A stretch of DNA of 64,000 nt from Pseudomonadota bacterium (GCA_020161365.1 JAIUNU010000003.1:186001-250000); one strand, 5' to 3'. Shown: positions 35,252-47,417, counted from the stretch's first letter. A program made the numbers and translations. Notes: generated by a model not told the origin, from the letters alone.

Positions 35252-37450
35252 AGCGCGGCGGTTGCGGTGCGGGGTCCCCGCTTCGCCGGCGTGGCGGAAG
35301 CGGCTGACGGCCTGCCCCAGGCGCTCGGCCTCATTGGCCAGGTTCTGACCAGCGGCGTTGGTCTCCTCGACCATGGCGGCGTTCTGCTGGGTGTTCTGGT
35401 CCATCAGGTTCACGGCGCTGTTCACCTCCGACAGGCTTGCGGCCTGATCGCGGGCCGAGGCGGCGATGGACGCCACGAGTTCATTGATCTCGGCGGCCTG
35501 GCGGGTGACCCCTTCCAAGGCGGCTCCAGCGCGGTCGATCAGACCCACGCCCTGCTCCACCTGCTGGGTCGAGGTGGAGATCAGGGTCTTGATCTCCTTG
35601 GCGGCGTCGGCCGAGCGCTGGGCCAGGGCCCGCACTTCCTGAGCGACGACCGCGAAGCCACGGCCAGCCTCGCCCGCCCGCGCCGCCTCGACGCCAGCGT
35701 TGAGGGCCAGAAGGTTGGTCTGGAAGGCGATCTCGTCGATCACGCCGATGATCTGGCTGATCGACTGCGACGAGCTTTCGATCTCGCGCATGGCGGCCAC
35801 CGCGTCGGCGACGATGCGGCGGGAGGCCTCGGTCGCCTCGCGGCTGGCGGCGACGGTCTTCCGGGCCTGATCGGCGCCGGCGGCCGACTGACGGACCGTT
35901 GCGGTGACCTCGTCGAGCGCGGCGGCCGTCTCTTCGATGCTGGCCGCCTGCTGCTCGGTGCGGCGGGCCAGATCGTCGGCGGCTGCCGAGACCTCGGCCG
36001 AGCCGGCGCGCACCGACTCGGCGCTCTGGGCCAGCACTGCGATGGTCTTCTCCATATCGGCCATGGCGGCGTTAAAGTTGGCCCGCAGGGTCTCGAAAGC
36101 CGGCGGAAACGGGGTGTCGATACGCCAGACCAGATCACCGGCCGACAGCTTCGAAAGGCCCTCGGCCAGGGCGTTCATCACCTGCTCCCGCTCCTGGGCC
36201 TCGCGCTGGCCGGCGGCGTCGCGCGAGCGGCGTTCGGACTCGGCGATATTGCGCGCCTCCTCCTCGCTCTGACGGATGCGGCGGCGTTCCAGCAGGGCGT
36301 CGCGGAAGACCTTGACCGAACGGGCCATGCCGCCGATCTCGTCGCCGCGCTCGACGAACGGGGTGTCGGTTTCATAGTCGCCGTCGGCCAGGGCGCCCAT
36401 GTAGCCGGTCATCTTCTCGACCGGCGCGACGATGCGGCCCGCGACGATCCAGGTCAGAGCCAGGGCGGCGGCGACGAAGGCCAGACCGGCCGCCGCCATC
36501 AGAGCCAGGGCGCGATTGGCCCCGGCCATGACCGCGCTCATCGGCGCCTCCAACATCACGGTCCAGACGTCCGCGACGCCGGGAATCCGGGCGGGAGCGG
36601 CGGCGCGCAGCGTGCCGCCCTTGATCTCGATGGCGAAGCCGTCCTTTTTGGCCTTATCGGAAAGCGCCCGCAGGCCTTCGTCCTTCATCGGCTTGGCCAA
36701 CTGCGACTTGTCGGCCTGGGCGACCCAAAGGTTGTCGCCGCCGGCGATCATCACCTTGCCGACGCCGAACGGCCTCAAACCGGCGGTCCGGTCGACAATG
36801 GCGGCCAGCGACATGTCGGTCGTCACCACCCCGATCGGCTTGCCGTCGCGGCGGACGATCGCCACCGCCGAGCTCATCGGCACGTCCTTGCCGTTGACCG
36901 GATAGACATAGGGCGGCGTAACCAAGTCACGGTTCTCGGCTAGGGGCTTGGTGTACCAGCCGTCGATGCCGCCCTCAGCGGTCATGATCAGCTTCTCCAG
37001 ACCGATGGTGCGGTCCGGGGTCCAGAAGAAATAGGGAACGTAGCGCCCGTTCTGATCCGAATGCGGGTGCGTCACGAACGCCGCGTCGCGGGCGTCGATT
37101 GCGTTTGGCTCGAACGCCACAGCCATACCCACGGCGTCGGGGCGCGCTTCGATCATGTGTCGGACGGTGCGGCCCACCTGGTCGCGATTGGCAGACCCCG
37201 GGTCGGCCACCAAAGCCTCGACCGCCGCCGCGCCGGCGTGGGCATGGGTCACTGGGGCGCCGATATCCTTGGCGATCGCCTCGGCATAGCCTTGCAGCAG
37301 AGTGCGCGCCTCGACCTCGGCCTGACGACGGGCGTCGCCCTGGATCACGGTCCAGCCGGTCAAGGTGATCCCCAGGCCGGTGGCGAGCAACAGTGCGCCC
37401 ACGGTCAGGGCGAGCACAACGCGCAGAGACTGGGTTTTCGGCAAGGCCAT
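35246..37450 (-). CDS. methyl-accepting chemotaxis protein with a periplasmic Cache domain
   Basis: A 734-residue chemoreceptor. The first membrane segment is at about 10-32 and the sensory double-Cache domain at about 40-300 (VPYFFWTPDRTIGLEKLI, YVYPVNGKDVPMSSAVAIV). A second membrane segment is at about 315-340 and a HAMP domain follows. The signalling hairpin centres on IDEIAFQTNLLALNAGVEAA near 590. The protein ends in Ala-Ala, as do some Caulobacter ClpXP substrates such as CtrA, so cell-cycle degradation is possible. A TTAA-type box lies 37-51 bases upstream. Confidence 0.92.
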   Translation of the reverse strand: MALPKTQSLRVVLALTVGALLLATGLGITLTGWTVIQGDARRQAEVEARTLLQGYAEAIAKDIGAPVTHAHAGAAAVEALVADPGSANRDQVGRTVRHMIEARPDAVGMAVAFEPNAIDARDAAFVTHPHSDQNGRYVPYFFWTPDRTIGLEKLIMTAEGGIDGWYTKPLAENRDLVTPPYVYPVNGKDVPMSSAVAIVRRDGKPIGVVTTDMSLAAIVDRTAGLRPFGVGKVMIAGGDNLWVAQADKSQLAKPMKDEGLRALSDKAKKDGFAIEIKGGTLRAAAPARIPGVADVWTVMLEAPMSAVMAGANRALALMAAAGLAFVAAALALTWIVAGRIVAPVEKMTGYMGALADGDYETDTPFVERGDEIGGMARSVKVFRDALLERRRIRQSEEEARNIAESERRSRDAAGQREAQEREQVMNALAEGLSKLSAGDLVWRIDTPFPPAFETLRANFNAAMADMEKTIAVLAQSAESVRAGSAEVSAAADDLARRTEQQAASIEETAAALDEVTATVRQSAAGADQARKTVAASREATEASRRIVADAVAAMREIESSSQSISQIIGVIDEIAFQTNLLALNAGVEAARAGEAGRGFAVVAQEVRALAQRSADAAKEIKTLISTSTQQVEQGVGLIDRAGAALEGVTRQAAEINELVASIAASARDQAASLSEVNSAVNLMDQNTQQNAAMVEETNAAGQNLANEAERLGQAVSRFRHAGEAGTPHRNRRAA

Positions 37451-37486
37451 TGCGGATCTCCTTGCCCTTAACCTGCAAGGCGCCGC

Positions 37487-37501
37487 TTAAGCTGAGTTTA
37501 C
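37487..37501 (-). promoter_or_regulatory. near-match to a CtrA box upstream of the chemoreceptor gene
   Basis: TTAA-GCTGAGT-TTAC (+ strand) has one mismatch to the TTAA-N7-TTAA CtrA consensus. It is 37-51 bases upstream of the start. Chemoreceptor genes of Caulobacter are commonly cell-cycle controlled; this is an inference. Confidence 0.35.
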
Positions 37502-37552
37502 CGTCTCGGCCGGATCGCTGCGACCAACTGTCGCAGGAGTCCGGCCTGGACC

Positions 37553-38560
<1,008 letters not shown>

Positions 38561-38594
38561 CTATGCGGCGGCGCCCGCTACGTCATGCAAGCGC

Positions 38595-39023
38595 CTAATA
38601 GCCGGCGCGATAGCGCTCCAACTCATCGGCCCGCTGGCGCGTATGGTCCAGCACGCACTGGTTCGACTCGACCCGGGCCATCGAGCCCCAGTCCTCGTCG
38701 ACATAGGCGGCGCAGTCGGCGTCACGGAAGGCGATCCAGGCCCGCTGGGCCTTCTGCAGGGCGGCCTTCTGGCGCGGGCGCTCGAGACGCATCAAGGCGG
38801 CTTGGTAGGCGCGGTTCAGGCGAGCGTCCTGAACGCCGACCTCCTTGCCGATGCAGTCGATCATGCCATAGGTCGACATGCCCTCGGGCGTCGCCAGACA
38901 GCGATCCAGCGCCGACACGGCCTTGGCGGGCTTGGCGGCCTTCGGCGCCTGAGCGACGGCGGCGGGCGCGGCGGCGGTCATCAGCGCCAAGGTCAGGACG
39001 GACAGGACAGCGGCGCGGGTCAT
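38595..39023 (-). CDS. LprI/DUF1311-like exported protein
   Basis: A 142-residue protein with a signal peptide (cleavage near AVAQA). The mature part has the LprI/DUF1311 arrangement: an N-terminal region with DCIGKEVGVQDARLNRAYQ, then AALQKAQRAWIAFRDADC. Some relatives inhibit lysozyme. Four cysteines (two near residues 42 and 57, two near 104 and 122) could form disulfides. It lies 57 bases after accA on the same strand. Confidence 0.85.
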   Translation of the reverse strand: MTRAAVLSVLTLALMTAAAPAAVAQAPKAAKPAKAVSALDRCLATPEGMSTYGMIDCIGKEVGVQDARLNRAYQAALMRLERPRQKAALQKAQRAWIAFRDADCAAYVDEDWGSMARVESNQCVLDHTRQRADELERYRAGY

Positions 39024-39080
39024 GGGGCGAGCTCCAGAGATTGCTCGCAGCCTAACCCGCTTCGCGCGCTGGGAAAAAGC

Positions 39081-40043
39081 CTACTGCAGACCCGAACGGC
39101 CGATGGCGTAGAAGCGCTCGGCGCGCTGCGCCTTCAGCTCGGCGGCGCTCATCGCCGCCATGGCCTTCAGCTCGTCCTCGACCGCGTCGCCGACCGCCTG
39201 GATCGCCGCCTCGGTGTCGGAGTGGGCGCCGCCTGCCGGTTCTTCGACGATGCGATCGACGATGCCCAGCTTGATCAAGTCCTGCGCTGTAATGCGCATC
39301 TGGGTGGCCGCATCCTTGGCCCGGGCGCCGTCGCGCCACAGGATCGAGGCGGCGCCTTCCGGCGAGATCACCGAGTAGATCGAGTGCTCCAGGATCAGCA
39401 CGCGGTTGGCGCCGGCCAAGGCGATAGCGCCGCCCGAACCGCCCTCGCCCACGATCGTCGCGACCATGGGCACGCCGAGGGTCAGGCAGCGCTCGGTCGA
39501 GCGGGCGATGGCCTCGGCTTGGCCGCGTTCCTCGGCCCCCAGGCCCGGATAGGCGCCGGCGGTGTCGACGAAGGTGATGACCGGCAGGTTGAAGCGCTCG
39601 GCCATGTCCATCAGGCGCACGGCTTTACGGTAGCCCTCGGGGCGGGCCATGCCGAAGTTATGCTTCAGGCGGGTGGTGGTGTCGTGGCCCTTCTCGTGGC
39701 CCATGACGACGACCGGCTGGCCGCGGAAACGACCCAGACCGCCGACGATGGCCTGGTCATCAGCGAACTTGCGGTCGCCCCGCAGTTCGACGAACTCGTC
39801 GATCAGGCCGGCGACGTAGTCACGCAGGTGCGGACGCTGCGGGTGGCGGGCGACCATGGTCTTCTGCCAGGCGTCGAGATTGGCGTAGGCCTCCTTGCGC
39901 AGCGCCTGGGCGCGGTCGCGGAGGGCCTGGATCTCGGTGTCGAACGCGCCTGGACCGGCCGTTTCGGAGAGCCGGCTCAGCTCTTCGATCTTGCTTTCCA
40001 GGTCAGCGATAGGGCGTTCGAAATCGAGATAATGGGCGGCCAT
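39081..40043 (-). CDS. accA: acetyl-CoA carboxylase carboxyltransferase subunit alpha
   Basis: A 320-residue AccA that with AccD transfers the carboxyl group from biotin to acetyl-CoA to make malonyl-CoA for fatty acid synthesis. Seen motifs: YLDFERPIADLESKI at the N-terminus, LMDMAERFNLPVITFVDTAGAYPG, and GEGGSGGAIALAGANRVLILE. Length matches the family. The 278-base upstream region to the next gene contains the DnaA-box and GANTC cluster. Confidence 0.97.
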   Translation of the reverse strand: MAAHYLDFERPIADLESKIEELSRLSETAGPGAFDTEIQALRDRAQALRKEAYANLDAWQKTMVARHPQRPHLRDYVAGLIDEFVELRGDRKFADDQAIVGGLGRFRGQPVVVMGHEKGHDTTTRLKHNFGMARPEGYRKAVRLMDMAERFNLPVITFVDTAGAYPGLGAEERGQAEAIARSTERCLTLGVPMVATIVGEGGSGGAIALAGANRVLILEHSIYSVISPEGAASILWRDGARAKDAATQMRITAQDLIKLGIVDRIVEEPAGGAHSDTEAAIQAVGDAVEDELKAMAAMSAAELKAQRAERFYAIGRSGLQ

Positions 40044-40089
40044 GGACTCTTAACGTCGCCGTTGATGAAGGGCTGCGAACCTAGAGATG

Positions 40090-40223
40090 GAATCCCCCGA
40101 GGGAAAGAGGCGAGATTTCGGCCGGGAACCGCCCCGGTGTCGCCTCGTTTTATCCACAGGATCGATCCCCAGGTGAGTCTCGATTCGAGACTCTCTTGGT
40201 CTGGTGAATCGCGACATAGAGTC
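40090..40223. promoter_or_regulatory. DnaA box and GANTC cluster between divergent genes
   Basis: TTATCCACA (40150-40158) is a perfect DnaA box. GANTC sites occur at 40090, 40175, 40182, 40189, 40206 and 40219. Three of them lie inside a perfect palindrome with GAGTCTCGA and TCGAGACTC arms (40175-40193). This lies between accA and the small gene at 40322. It may couple one or both to DnaA and CcrM methylation. Confidence 0.6.
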
Positions 40224-40321
40224 CTATGTTGTTTTGTAGCAGGTTGCGGAAGCCGACCTGCGCCCTGCGGCCCCCGCCATCGAACGTGCGCGGCCCCGCC
40301 TGATGAGAGCGCACAGTTCCC

Positions 40322-40522
40322 ATGCAGGTGTTTACCTTCTTCTGTGTCGAGTCCGACGGCTCGGTCCCCCGCTTCGACGTCACGCCCTGCGCCGACGACA
40401 ACGCCGCGCGCGTCCGCGCGTTCGAGCTTCTCGACATGCACCACCGCTGCGACTTCGTAGAGGTCTGGCGTGGCGCAGAGCGCGTCTTCGACGTCTTCTC
40501 CCCGCAGGCCGCAGCCGCATAA
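40322..40522 (+). CDS. small conserved-looking protein, unknown function
   Basis: A 66-residue soluble protein with no signal peptide. It has an alternating pattern (MQVFTFFCVESDG, then a RVRAFELLDMHHRCDFVEVWRGAERVF helix-strand stretch). No family is recognised. Codon use and position after the cell-cycle-type promoter region support it as a real gene. A poor ribosome binding site leaves the start slightly uncertain. Confidence 0.65.
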   Translation: MQVFTFFCVESDGSVPRFDVTPCADDNAARVRAFELLDMHHRCDFVEVWRGAERVFDVFSPQAAAA

Positions 40523-40621
40523 TTCGACACGCGATGAATTATTGCATCGCAACCTGAACGCGCCTAGGGTGCCGATCCGGATGGAGCCCGCTGCGGGGTC
40601 CTGAATCCGGAAGGCCGCTCC

Positions 40622-42010
40622 ATGGACGCCATCGTCCGCTCCGCGCCGTTGATCCCTCCAGCCCCCAAGGTTCACCCCCGCCCGCTCGGCGGCTCGTTCG
40701 TGGGTGAGTTGCGCATCGCCCTGGAGATGGGCCGCAGCCTGATCGGGGCCTATTGCGAAGAAGACTTCGAAAGCCTGGTCACGCCGTACATGTTCATGGG
40801 CCAGCACGGCCTGTTCGTGAACGACCCCACGGCCGTTCGCCACGTCCTGACCTCACCAAAGTATCGGAGACCCTTGAAGGCGGCGCGTTCCCTCAAGCCG
40901 CTGGTGGGCGAGGGCGTGCTGATGTCGGAGGGAGAAACCTGGCGGCGGCAGCGCAAGAGCCTGGCCCCGGTCTTCACGCCCGCCGCGACCGGCGGCCTGC
41001 TGCCCCACTTCATCGCCGCCGGCGCCGGGCTGACCGAAACGCTGCAGGGCCAGGATCGCGCCAACCTCGCCCAGGCCTTCCACCGCGCCACCCTGGACGC
41101 GGTATTGCGGGCGCTTTTCTCGCGCCGCGCCGACGCCGAAGGCGCTGTGCTGGCCGACCTCGCCCGCCGCTACATGGAGGGGCCGGCGCACTTCAACCTG
41201 ATGGACTTCGTGGCCAAGGGCGCCGACGACCTGCTGTTCATGGACGGGGAGCGGCGGCGGATCGGCAAGCGCTGGTTCACGGCGGTCGACGCCCTGATCG
41301 CCGAGCGGCGGGCCAAGCCGCACGCCGAGGTTCGCGACCTGCTGGACCGCCTGCTCGCCGCGCGCACCGAGGACGGCGCGCCCTTGTCCGACCAGGAAAT
41401 CCGCGACCAGAGCAGCTCAATGCTGGCCGCCGGCTTCGAGACGACGTCGCGCCTGCTGTTCTGGGCGGCCTATCTGCTGGCGCTGGACCCAGACACTCAA
41501 GGCCGCGTCCGCGCCGAGGTGTTGGACTTTCCGGTCGAAAAGGTCGCCAGCCTGGACGACCTGAAGCCCTGGCCACTGCTGCGCTCGGTGCTGTTCGAAA
41601 CGCTGCGGCTCTATCCGTCAGCGCCGATGATCGCGCGCCAGGCGTTTGAGGCGGACGAGGTGCTGGGCTGCCCGGTCGTTCCCGGCTGCACGATCACCAT
41701 CAGCCCCTGGGTCATCCACCGGCACCGCAAACTATGGGATGCGCCAACAGCGTTCCGCCCCGAGCGTTTCCTCGACCAGCCGCACCCGTGGGGCGTTGAA
41801 GCTTTCCTGCCGTTCGGGGCGGGTCCGCGCGTCTGTATCGGGGCCGGCTTCGCCCTGGCCGAGGCCCAGATCATCCTGGCCTCGCTGCTCGCCCGGTTCG
41901 AGATCGGCCTGAAAAGCCAGCGGCCGGTGATCCCGGTCGCCTCGATCACATTGGGTCCCGATCACGAGCCGGACTTCACCCTGACGCCGATCTCGCAGGC
42001 GCGGCCTTGA
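40622..42010 (+). CDS. cytochrome P450
   Basis: A 462-residue haem monooxygenase. The I-helix oxygen-binding motif AGFETTS is at 270-276, ExxR as ETLR at 326-329, and the haem thiolate loop FGAGPRVCIG with Cys405. The N-terminus lacks a membrane anchor, so it is soluble. It is followed by an OsmC-like gene on the same strand. Its substrate and redox partners cannot be inferred. Confidence 0.93.
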   Translation: MDAIVRSAPLIPPAPKVHPRPLGGSFVGELRIALEMGRSLIGAYCEEDFESLVTPYMFMGQHGLFVNDPTAVRHVLTSPKYRRPLKAARSLKPLVGEGVLMSEGETWRRQRKSLAPVFTPAATGGLLPHFIAAGAGLTETLQGQDRANLAQAFHRATLDAVLRALFSRRADAEGAVLADLARRYMEGPAHFNLMDFVAKGADDLLFMDGERRRIGKRWFTAVDALIAERRAKPHAEVRDLLDRLLAARTEDGAPLSDQEIRDQSSSMLAAGFETTSRLLFWAAYLLALDPDTQGRVRAEVLDFPVEKVASLDDLKPWPLLRSVLFETLRLYPSAPMIARQAFEADEVLGCPVVPGCTITISPWVIHRHRKLWDAPTAFRPERFLDQPHPWGVEAFLPFGAGPRVCIGAGFALAEAQIILASLLARFEIGLKSQRPVIPVASITLGPDHEPDFTLTPISQARP

Positions 42011-42060
42011 ACGACGGACGCCGAAGCGCCAGCTTCAGCCGTCCATCCAAGGAAGCCCCG

Positions 42061-42486
42061 ATGACCGAGACCACCCCGACCCGCCCCTTCGCCACCGCCA
42101 CCGATAGCGGCCATGGCGGCCTGCAGACCTTCGTGACGGCAGGCCCGGCGACGATCGTCGCCGATCTGTCGGCGGCGCAGGGCGGCCTTGATCTGGGTCC
42201 TGATCCGCACGAGCTGGTCGCCGCCGGCCTGGCGGCCTGCACCACCATGACCCTGCGCCTCTACGCCAACCAGAAGGGCTGGGACATCAGCGGCCTGCAC
42301 GTCGAGGTGTTCTCGTCGTTCGACAAGGACGCCACGCCGCACGAGCGCTTCGAGCGCATCATCACCCTGGAGGGCGACCTCACCGACGAACAGCGCGAGC
42401 GCCTGTTCCAGATCGCCGAGAAGTGCCCGATCCACAAGCTGCTGACGGCGGGCGCGAAGGTGGTGACGACGGTGGCGGGGAACTGA
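42061..42486 (+). CDS. OsmC family protein
   Basis: A 141-residue OsmC/Ohr-type thiol protein for organic peroxide defence. LDLGPDPHELVAAGLAACTTMTLRLYA contains the first cysteine and IAEKCPIHKLL the second, which form the redox pair. A GGAAGCCCCG site precedes ATG 42061. It is 50 bases after the P450, possibly co-transcribed. Confidence 0.87.
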   Translation: MTETTPTRPFATATDSGHGGLQTFVTAGPATIVADLSAAQGGLDLGPDPHELVAAGLAACTTMTLRLYANQKGWDISGLHVEVFSSFDKDATPHERFERIITLEGDLTDEQRERLFQIAEKCPIHKLLTAGAKVVTTVAGN

Positions 42487-42492
42487 GCAGGA

Positions 42493-42617
42493 AAATCCTC
42501 ACCCCCCCAGCGGGGGAGGTGTCGGCTCGAAGAGACGACGGAGGGGGAAAGGCCTGCAGATCCTGCCTCTTCCCCCTCCGGTCCTTCGGACCACCTCCCC
42601 CGCTGGGGGGAGGATTT
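42493..42617. repeat. GC-rich inverted repeat, variant of family A
   Basis: AAATCCTC-ACCCCCCCAGCGGGGGAGG and CCTCCCCCGCTGGGGGGAGGATTT are long inverted ends. CGACGGAGGGGG and CCCCCTCCGG recur inside. It lies between the convergent OsmC and lyase genes. Confidence 0.8.
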
Positions 42618-42622
42618 GGAAC

Positions 42623-43672
42623 TCAGAACCCGTACAGCCCCGCGTACTCCGCGTCCTTCGTCGCGATCTGCTTGGCGCAATCCACCATCACCTTGGCCTG
42701 TTTCCAGGTGGCGTCGTCCTGCATCTTGCCGTCGATCATGGCGACGCCCGTGCCGTCCGGCATGGCTTCGAGGATCTTCTTGGCGAAGGCGACCTCGGCC
42801 GGGTCGGGGCTGAAGACCTGCTTGGCGATCGCGATCTGGCTGGGGTGCAGGCTCCAGGCGCCGGCGCAGCCCATCAGGAAGGCGTTGCGGAACTGCTGCT
42901 CGCAGGCGACCGGATCGTCGATCGCCCCGAACGGACCGTAGAACGGCTTGATGCCATGGGCCGCGCAGGCGTCGACCATCTTGGCGAAGGTGTAGTGCCA
43001 GAGGTCCTGCTGCACCGAGACGCGGGTCGAGCCATCCGTATGCGGATCTTCGATGACGCGATAGCCGGGGTGCCCCCCGCCCACGCGGGTCGTCTTCATC
43101 GCCCGGCTGGCGGCGAGGTCCGCCGGGCCGAGTGAAATCCCCTGCATGCGCGGGCTGGCTGCGGCGATAGCCTCGACGTTCATCACGCCCTCGGCGGTCT
43201 CCAGGATTGCGTGCAGCAGGATCGGCCGGGTGACGCCGTGCTTGGCCTCCAGCGAGGCCAGCAGCTGGTCCATGTAGAAGATGTCCCACGGCCCCTCGAC
43301 CTTGGGCACCATGATCACGTCGATCTTGTCGCCGGCCTTCTCGACGATGGTGGCGATCTCATCCAGGTGCCAGGGCGAGTTCAGGCAGTTGATCCGCGTC
43401 CAGAAGCCGACGCCCAACGCCTTGAAGTCCACCTCGCGCGACATGGCCACCAGGCCCGCCAAGGCCGCGCCCTTGGCGTCTGCGGGGATGGCGTCTTCGA
43501 GGTTGGCCAGGATCACGTCGACGGTCGGGGCGATCTCGGGGAGCTTGGCGCGCACCTTCTCCAGGTGCGGCGGCACGAAGTGGATCATCCGCTCCACGCG
43601 CGCGGGCAGCTCGCGATAGGGCGTCGGCGCGCCGATGGCCAAGGGTTTGAAAAAGCCGCGCGGCGTCTTCAT
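42623..43672 (-). CDS. L-malyl-CoA/beta-methylmalyl-CoA lyase-type HpcH/HpaI aldolase
   Basis: A 349-residue protein of the CitE-like aldolase superfamily. [27 protein letters not shown] and [30 protein letters not shown] are typical of the Mcl/malyl-CoA lyase branch. It would cleave malyl-CoA-type substrates to glyoxylate and acyl-CoA. The start at 43672 is favoured because the protein begins [12 protein letters not shown]; a 16-residue longer frame is less likely. Other CitE-like lyases cannot be excluded. Confidence 0.82.
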   Translation of the reverse strand: MKTPRGFFKPLAIGAPTPYRELPARVERMIHFVPPHLEKVRAKLPEIAPTVDVILANLEDAIPADAKGAALAGLVAMSREVDFKALGVGFWTRINCLNSPWHLDEIATIVEKAGDKIDVIMVPKVEGPWDIFYMDQLLASLEAKHGVTRPILLHAILETAEGVMNVEAIAAASPRMQGISLGPADLAASRAMKTTRVGGGHPGYRVIEDPHTDGSTRVSVQQDLWHYTFAKMVDACAAHGIKPFYGPFGAIDDPVACEQQFRNAFLMGCAGAWSLHPSQIAIAKQVFSPDPAEVAFAKKILEAMPDGTGVAMIDGKMQDDATWKQAKVMVDCAKQIATKDAEYAGLYGF

Positions 43673-43759
43673 GCCGGTCACTCCCCGCTTCGTCCCCTTC
43701 GCGAGGGGATCATTTCGCAATTGCGAGAACCATGCGGCGGCGCAAAAAGCGCGTCAAGC

Positions 43760-44779
43760 TTATCGTCGTTCAGTCGGCGTCATGGGCGCCTCTTCAGGAT
43801 CCTCGCGTTCCAGGTCGGCGGCGGCGTCGTTGCTGGAGCCGCTGCGGGCCGCCTTGGACGCCTTGCGCCGGCGCGCGGCCGGCTCCAGGCGCAGGCTGGC
43901 CATCGCTTCCTCGCCCTCCTCGCCGAACAGGCCGCGCAGCCTGATGTCGCGCTGCGGGTACGGGATCTCGATCCCGGCTTCGCGCAGGGCGTCGTCGATC
44001 AGCCAGGTGTAGGCCGCGAAGATCGCCGCTGGCCGGCGCACGGCCTCGACAGTAGGCCAGACCACCAGCTCGAACTTCAAGCTGCTCTCGCCATAGCCGA
44101 CCAGCCAGACCTGAGCGCGGCGGGTGGCGTCGTCGGGCGAGGTGAACGGCGCGGCCTTGGCGGCCTTCAGCACCGCCTCGCGCACCTTCTCCTTATCGGT
44201 CCCGAACGCGGTGACGAACGGAACCCGCAGGCGCCGGTTGGTGCCGCGCAGGGTCCAGTTGATCACCTGATCGTTCACCAGCACCGAGTTGGGGACGATG
44301 ATGTCGGTGCTGTCATTGGTGCGGATGCGCGTGGCGCGCGGGCCGATCTCGTGCACGACGCCGCGCCCGCCGTTGGGCAGCTCGACGAAGTCGCCCACCG
44401 CCACCAACCGCTCGAACACCAGAGAAACGCCCGAGGCGAAGTCCTTGATGATCCCCTGCAGGCCGAGGCCCACCCCCACGCCCAGCGCGCCCGCGAAGAC
44501 CGTCAACGAGGTGAGATTGACCCCCATGGTCGACAGGCCGGCCAGGACGCCGACAACGACGAGGCTGTAGCTGGCGACCTTCTCGACAACATACAGCGAC
44601 GCCGCATTGCCCCCCGCCCGCTCGCGAAGACGCCGCAGCCCCGCAGAGGTGAGTCGCGCAGCAAAAAGCGCCGCTGCGACGATCAGCAGCCCCGCCGCCA
44701 GGCTCCCCACCGTCACCGACGCCTTGCCCAGCTTGAGCAGCTCGAAGGAATCGAGGGTGCGGAGGGGGTTCTCGGTCAT
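43760..44779 (-). CDS. mechanosensitive ion channel, MscS family
   Basis: A 339-residue channel protein. Three or more N-terminal membrane helices end in the pore-lining TVFAGALGVGVGLGLQGIIKDF segment. The MscS beta domain (FVELPNGGRGVVHEIGPRATRIRTNDSTDIIVPNS) and the alpha/beta C-domain follow. A charged, low-complexity tail ends the protein. It should open on membrane tension to relieve osmotic shock. Confidence 0.93.
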   Translation of the reverse strand: MTENPLRTLDSFELLKLGKASVTVGSLAAGLLIVAAALFAARLTSAGLRRLRERAGGNAASLYVVEKVASYSLVVVGVLAGLSTMGVNLTSLTVFAGALGVGVGLGLQGIIKDFASGVSLVFERLVAVGDFVELPNGGRGVVHEIGPRATRIRTNDSTDIIVPNSVLVNDQVINWTLRGTNRRLRVPFVTAFGTDKEKVREAVLKAAKAAPFTSPDDATRRAQVWLVGYGESSLKFELVVWPTVEAVRRPAAIFAAYTWLIDDALREAGIEIPYPQRDIRLRGLFGEEGEEAMASLRLEPAARRRKASKAARSGSSNDAAADLEREDPEEAPMTPTERR

Positions 44780-44847
44780 AGGCCCGAGTGTGGGGGCAGG
44801 TGGAGACGTGGATCAAGGGGCGGGTTGGGCGGAGCGGCGGGCGGCTC

Positions 44848-44980
44848 GCCCCCTCCGTCTCGCTGCGTATCCGCAGCGATCCACCTCCCCCGCAAGCGGG
44901 GCAGGAGGGTTGAGCTGCCTCCTCACCCGCATCGCGGGGGAGGTGGCGCGGCGCCAATAGGCGACGTGACGGAGGGGGCG
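44848..44980. repeat. long GC-rich inverted repeat, family A
   Basis: Third copy of the CCCCCTCCGTC-bounded element, here with a slightly changed left end (CCCCCTCCGTCTCGC). It lies between the MscS start and the aldo/keto reductase stop. Confidence 0.85.
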
Positions 44981-45003
44981 CTCCTGAACCCGCGCTCGCC
45001 CCC

Positions 45004-46649
<1,646 letters not shown>

Positions 46650-46676
46650 CAAACGACCGGCCGTTGACCTGCGGCC

Positions 46677-47417
46677 TCAGGCCGCCAGCTTCATCAGGCT
46701 GCCCGGCGGCATGTCGCGCCGGATCTGTTGATCCAGGTCCTCGGTCATCTCGTCGAGCTCTTTGAGGCCGTCCTCGGCCTCCTTGACCTCGTCGGAGCGC
46801 TCGAACTTGCCCGGCTGAGTCAGGATGCCCTTGGTCTTCGCGGTCTGAAGCTCGTCCTTCAGGGCCTGGCTCGTGCCGCGGACCAGCTTCATGAATTCCA
46901 TGTCCCCCGAGGCCTCCATCTTGGCCTCGTCCTCGAGCTGCTTGCGCTGGGAGGCCGCGCCTTCGGGGTCCGTCGCGGCGTCGGGCAGGCTGGAGAAATC
47001 CTGGGCGTAGAGCTCCCCGGACTCCTTGGCCGCCTTGCCGTAGTCCTTGACCGCCGCCTGCAACTCCTTGGCCGCAGCCGCCAGGGCCTTGGCCATGGCC
47101 TTGGGGTCATTGGCGTAGATCTTTTTCAGCAGCTTCAGCCGCTCGACCACCTGCTGCAGCTTGGCCTTGGCGCGGCCCTTGGCGTCGCCGATGGCGTTCT
47201 TCTTGCCCAGCCGCATGTCTTTCTTGAGCTTGGCCATCGCCTCGGCGGCCTCGGCCGCCTTCTTGGCCTCCGGCGAGTTCGGGGCCGGCGTCGCGGCCGG
47301 CGCAACCGCCTTGGACAGCGCGCTCGACGGCCCAGCCTTTGCGTTCTTGGCGTAAGCGATCAGCGCCAACGCGCCCGCCTGCCCGGTCACCATCACCATC
47401 GGCCTTCCAGCCCCCAT
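46677..47417 (-). CDS. coiled-coil protein of unknown function
   Basis: A 246-residue, Ala/Lys/Glu-rich protein with no signal peptide after a short MGAGRPMVMVTGQAGALAL start. Long helical stretches between about 50 and 125 and 150-240 look like coiled coils (AKLKKDMRLGKK, KELQAAVKDYGKAAKE). The high lysine and alanine content points to a helical, possibly filament- or chromosome-associated protein. No family is recognised. GGAG precedes the ATG. Confidence 0.7.
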   Translation of the reverse strand: MGAGRPMVMVTGQAGALALIAYAKNAKAGPSSALSKAVAPAATPAPNSPEAKKAAEAAEAMAKLKKDMRLGKKNAIGDAKGRAKAKLQQVVERLKLLKKIYANDPKAMAKALAAAAKELQAAVKDYGKAAKESGELYAQDFSSLPDAATDPEGAASQRKQLEDEAKMEASGDMEFMKLVRGTSQALKDELQTAKTKGILTQPGKFERSDEVKEAEDGLKELDEMTEDLDQQIRRDMPPGSLMKLAA

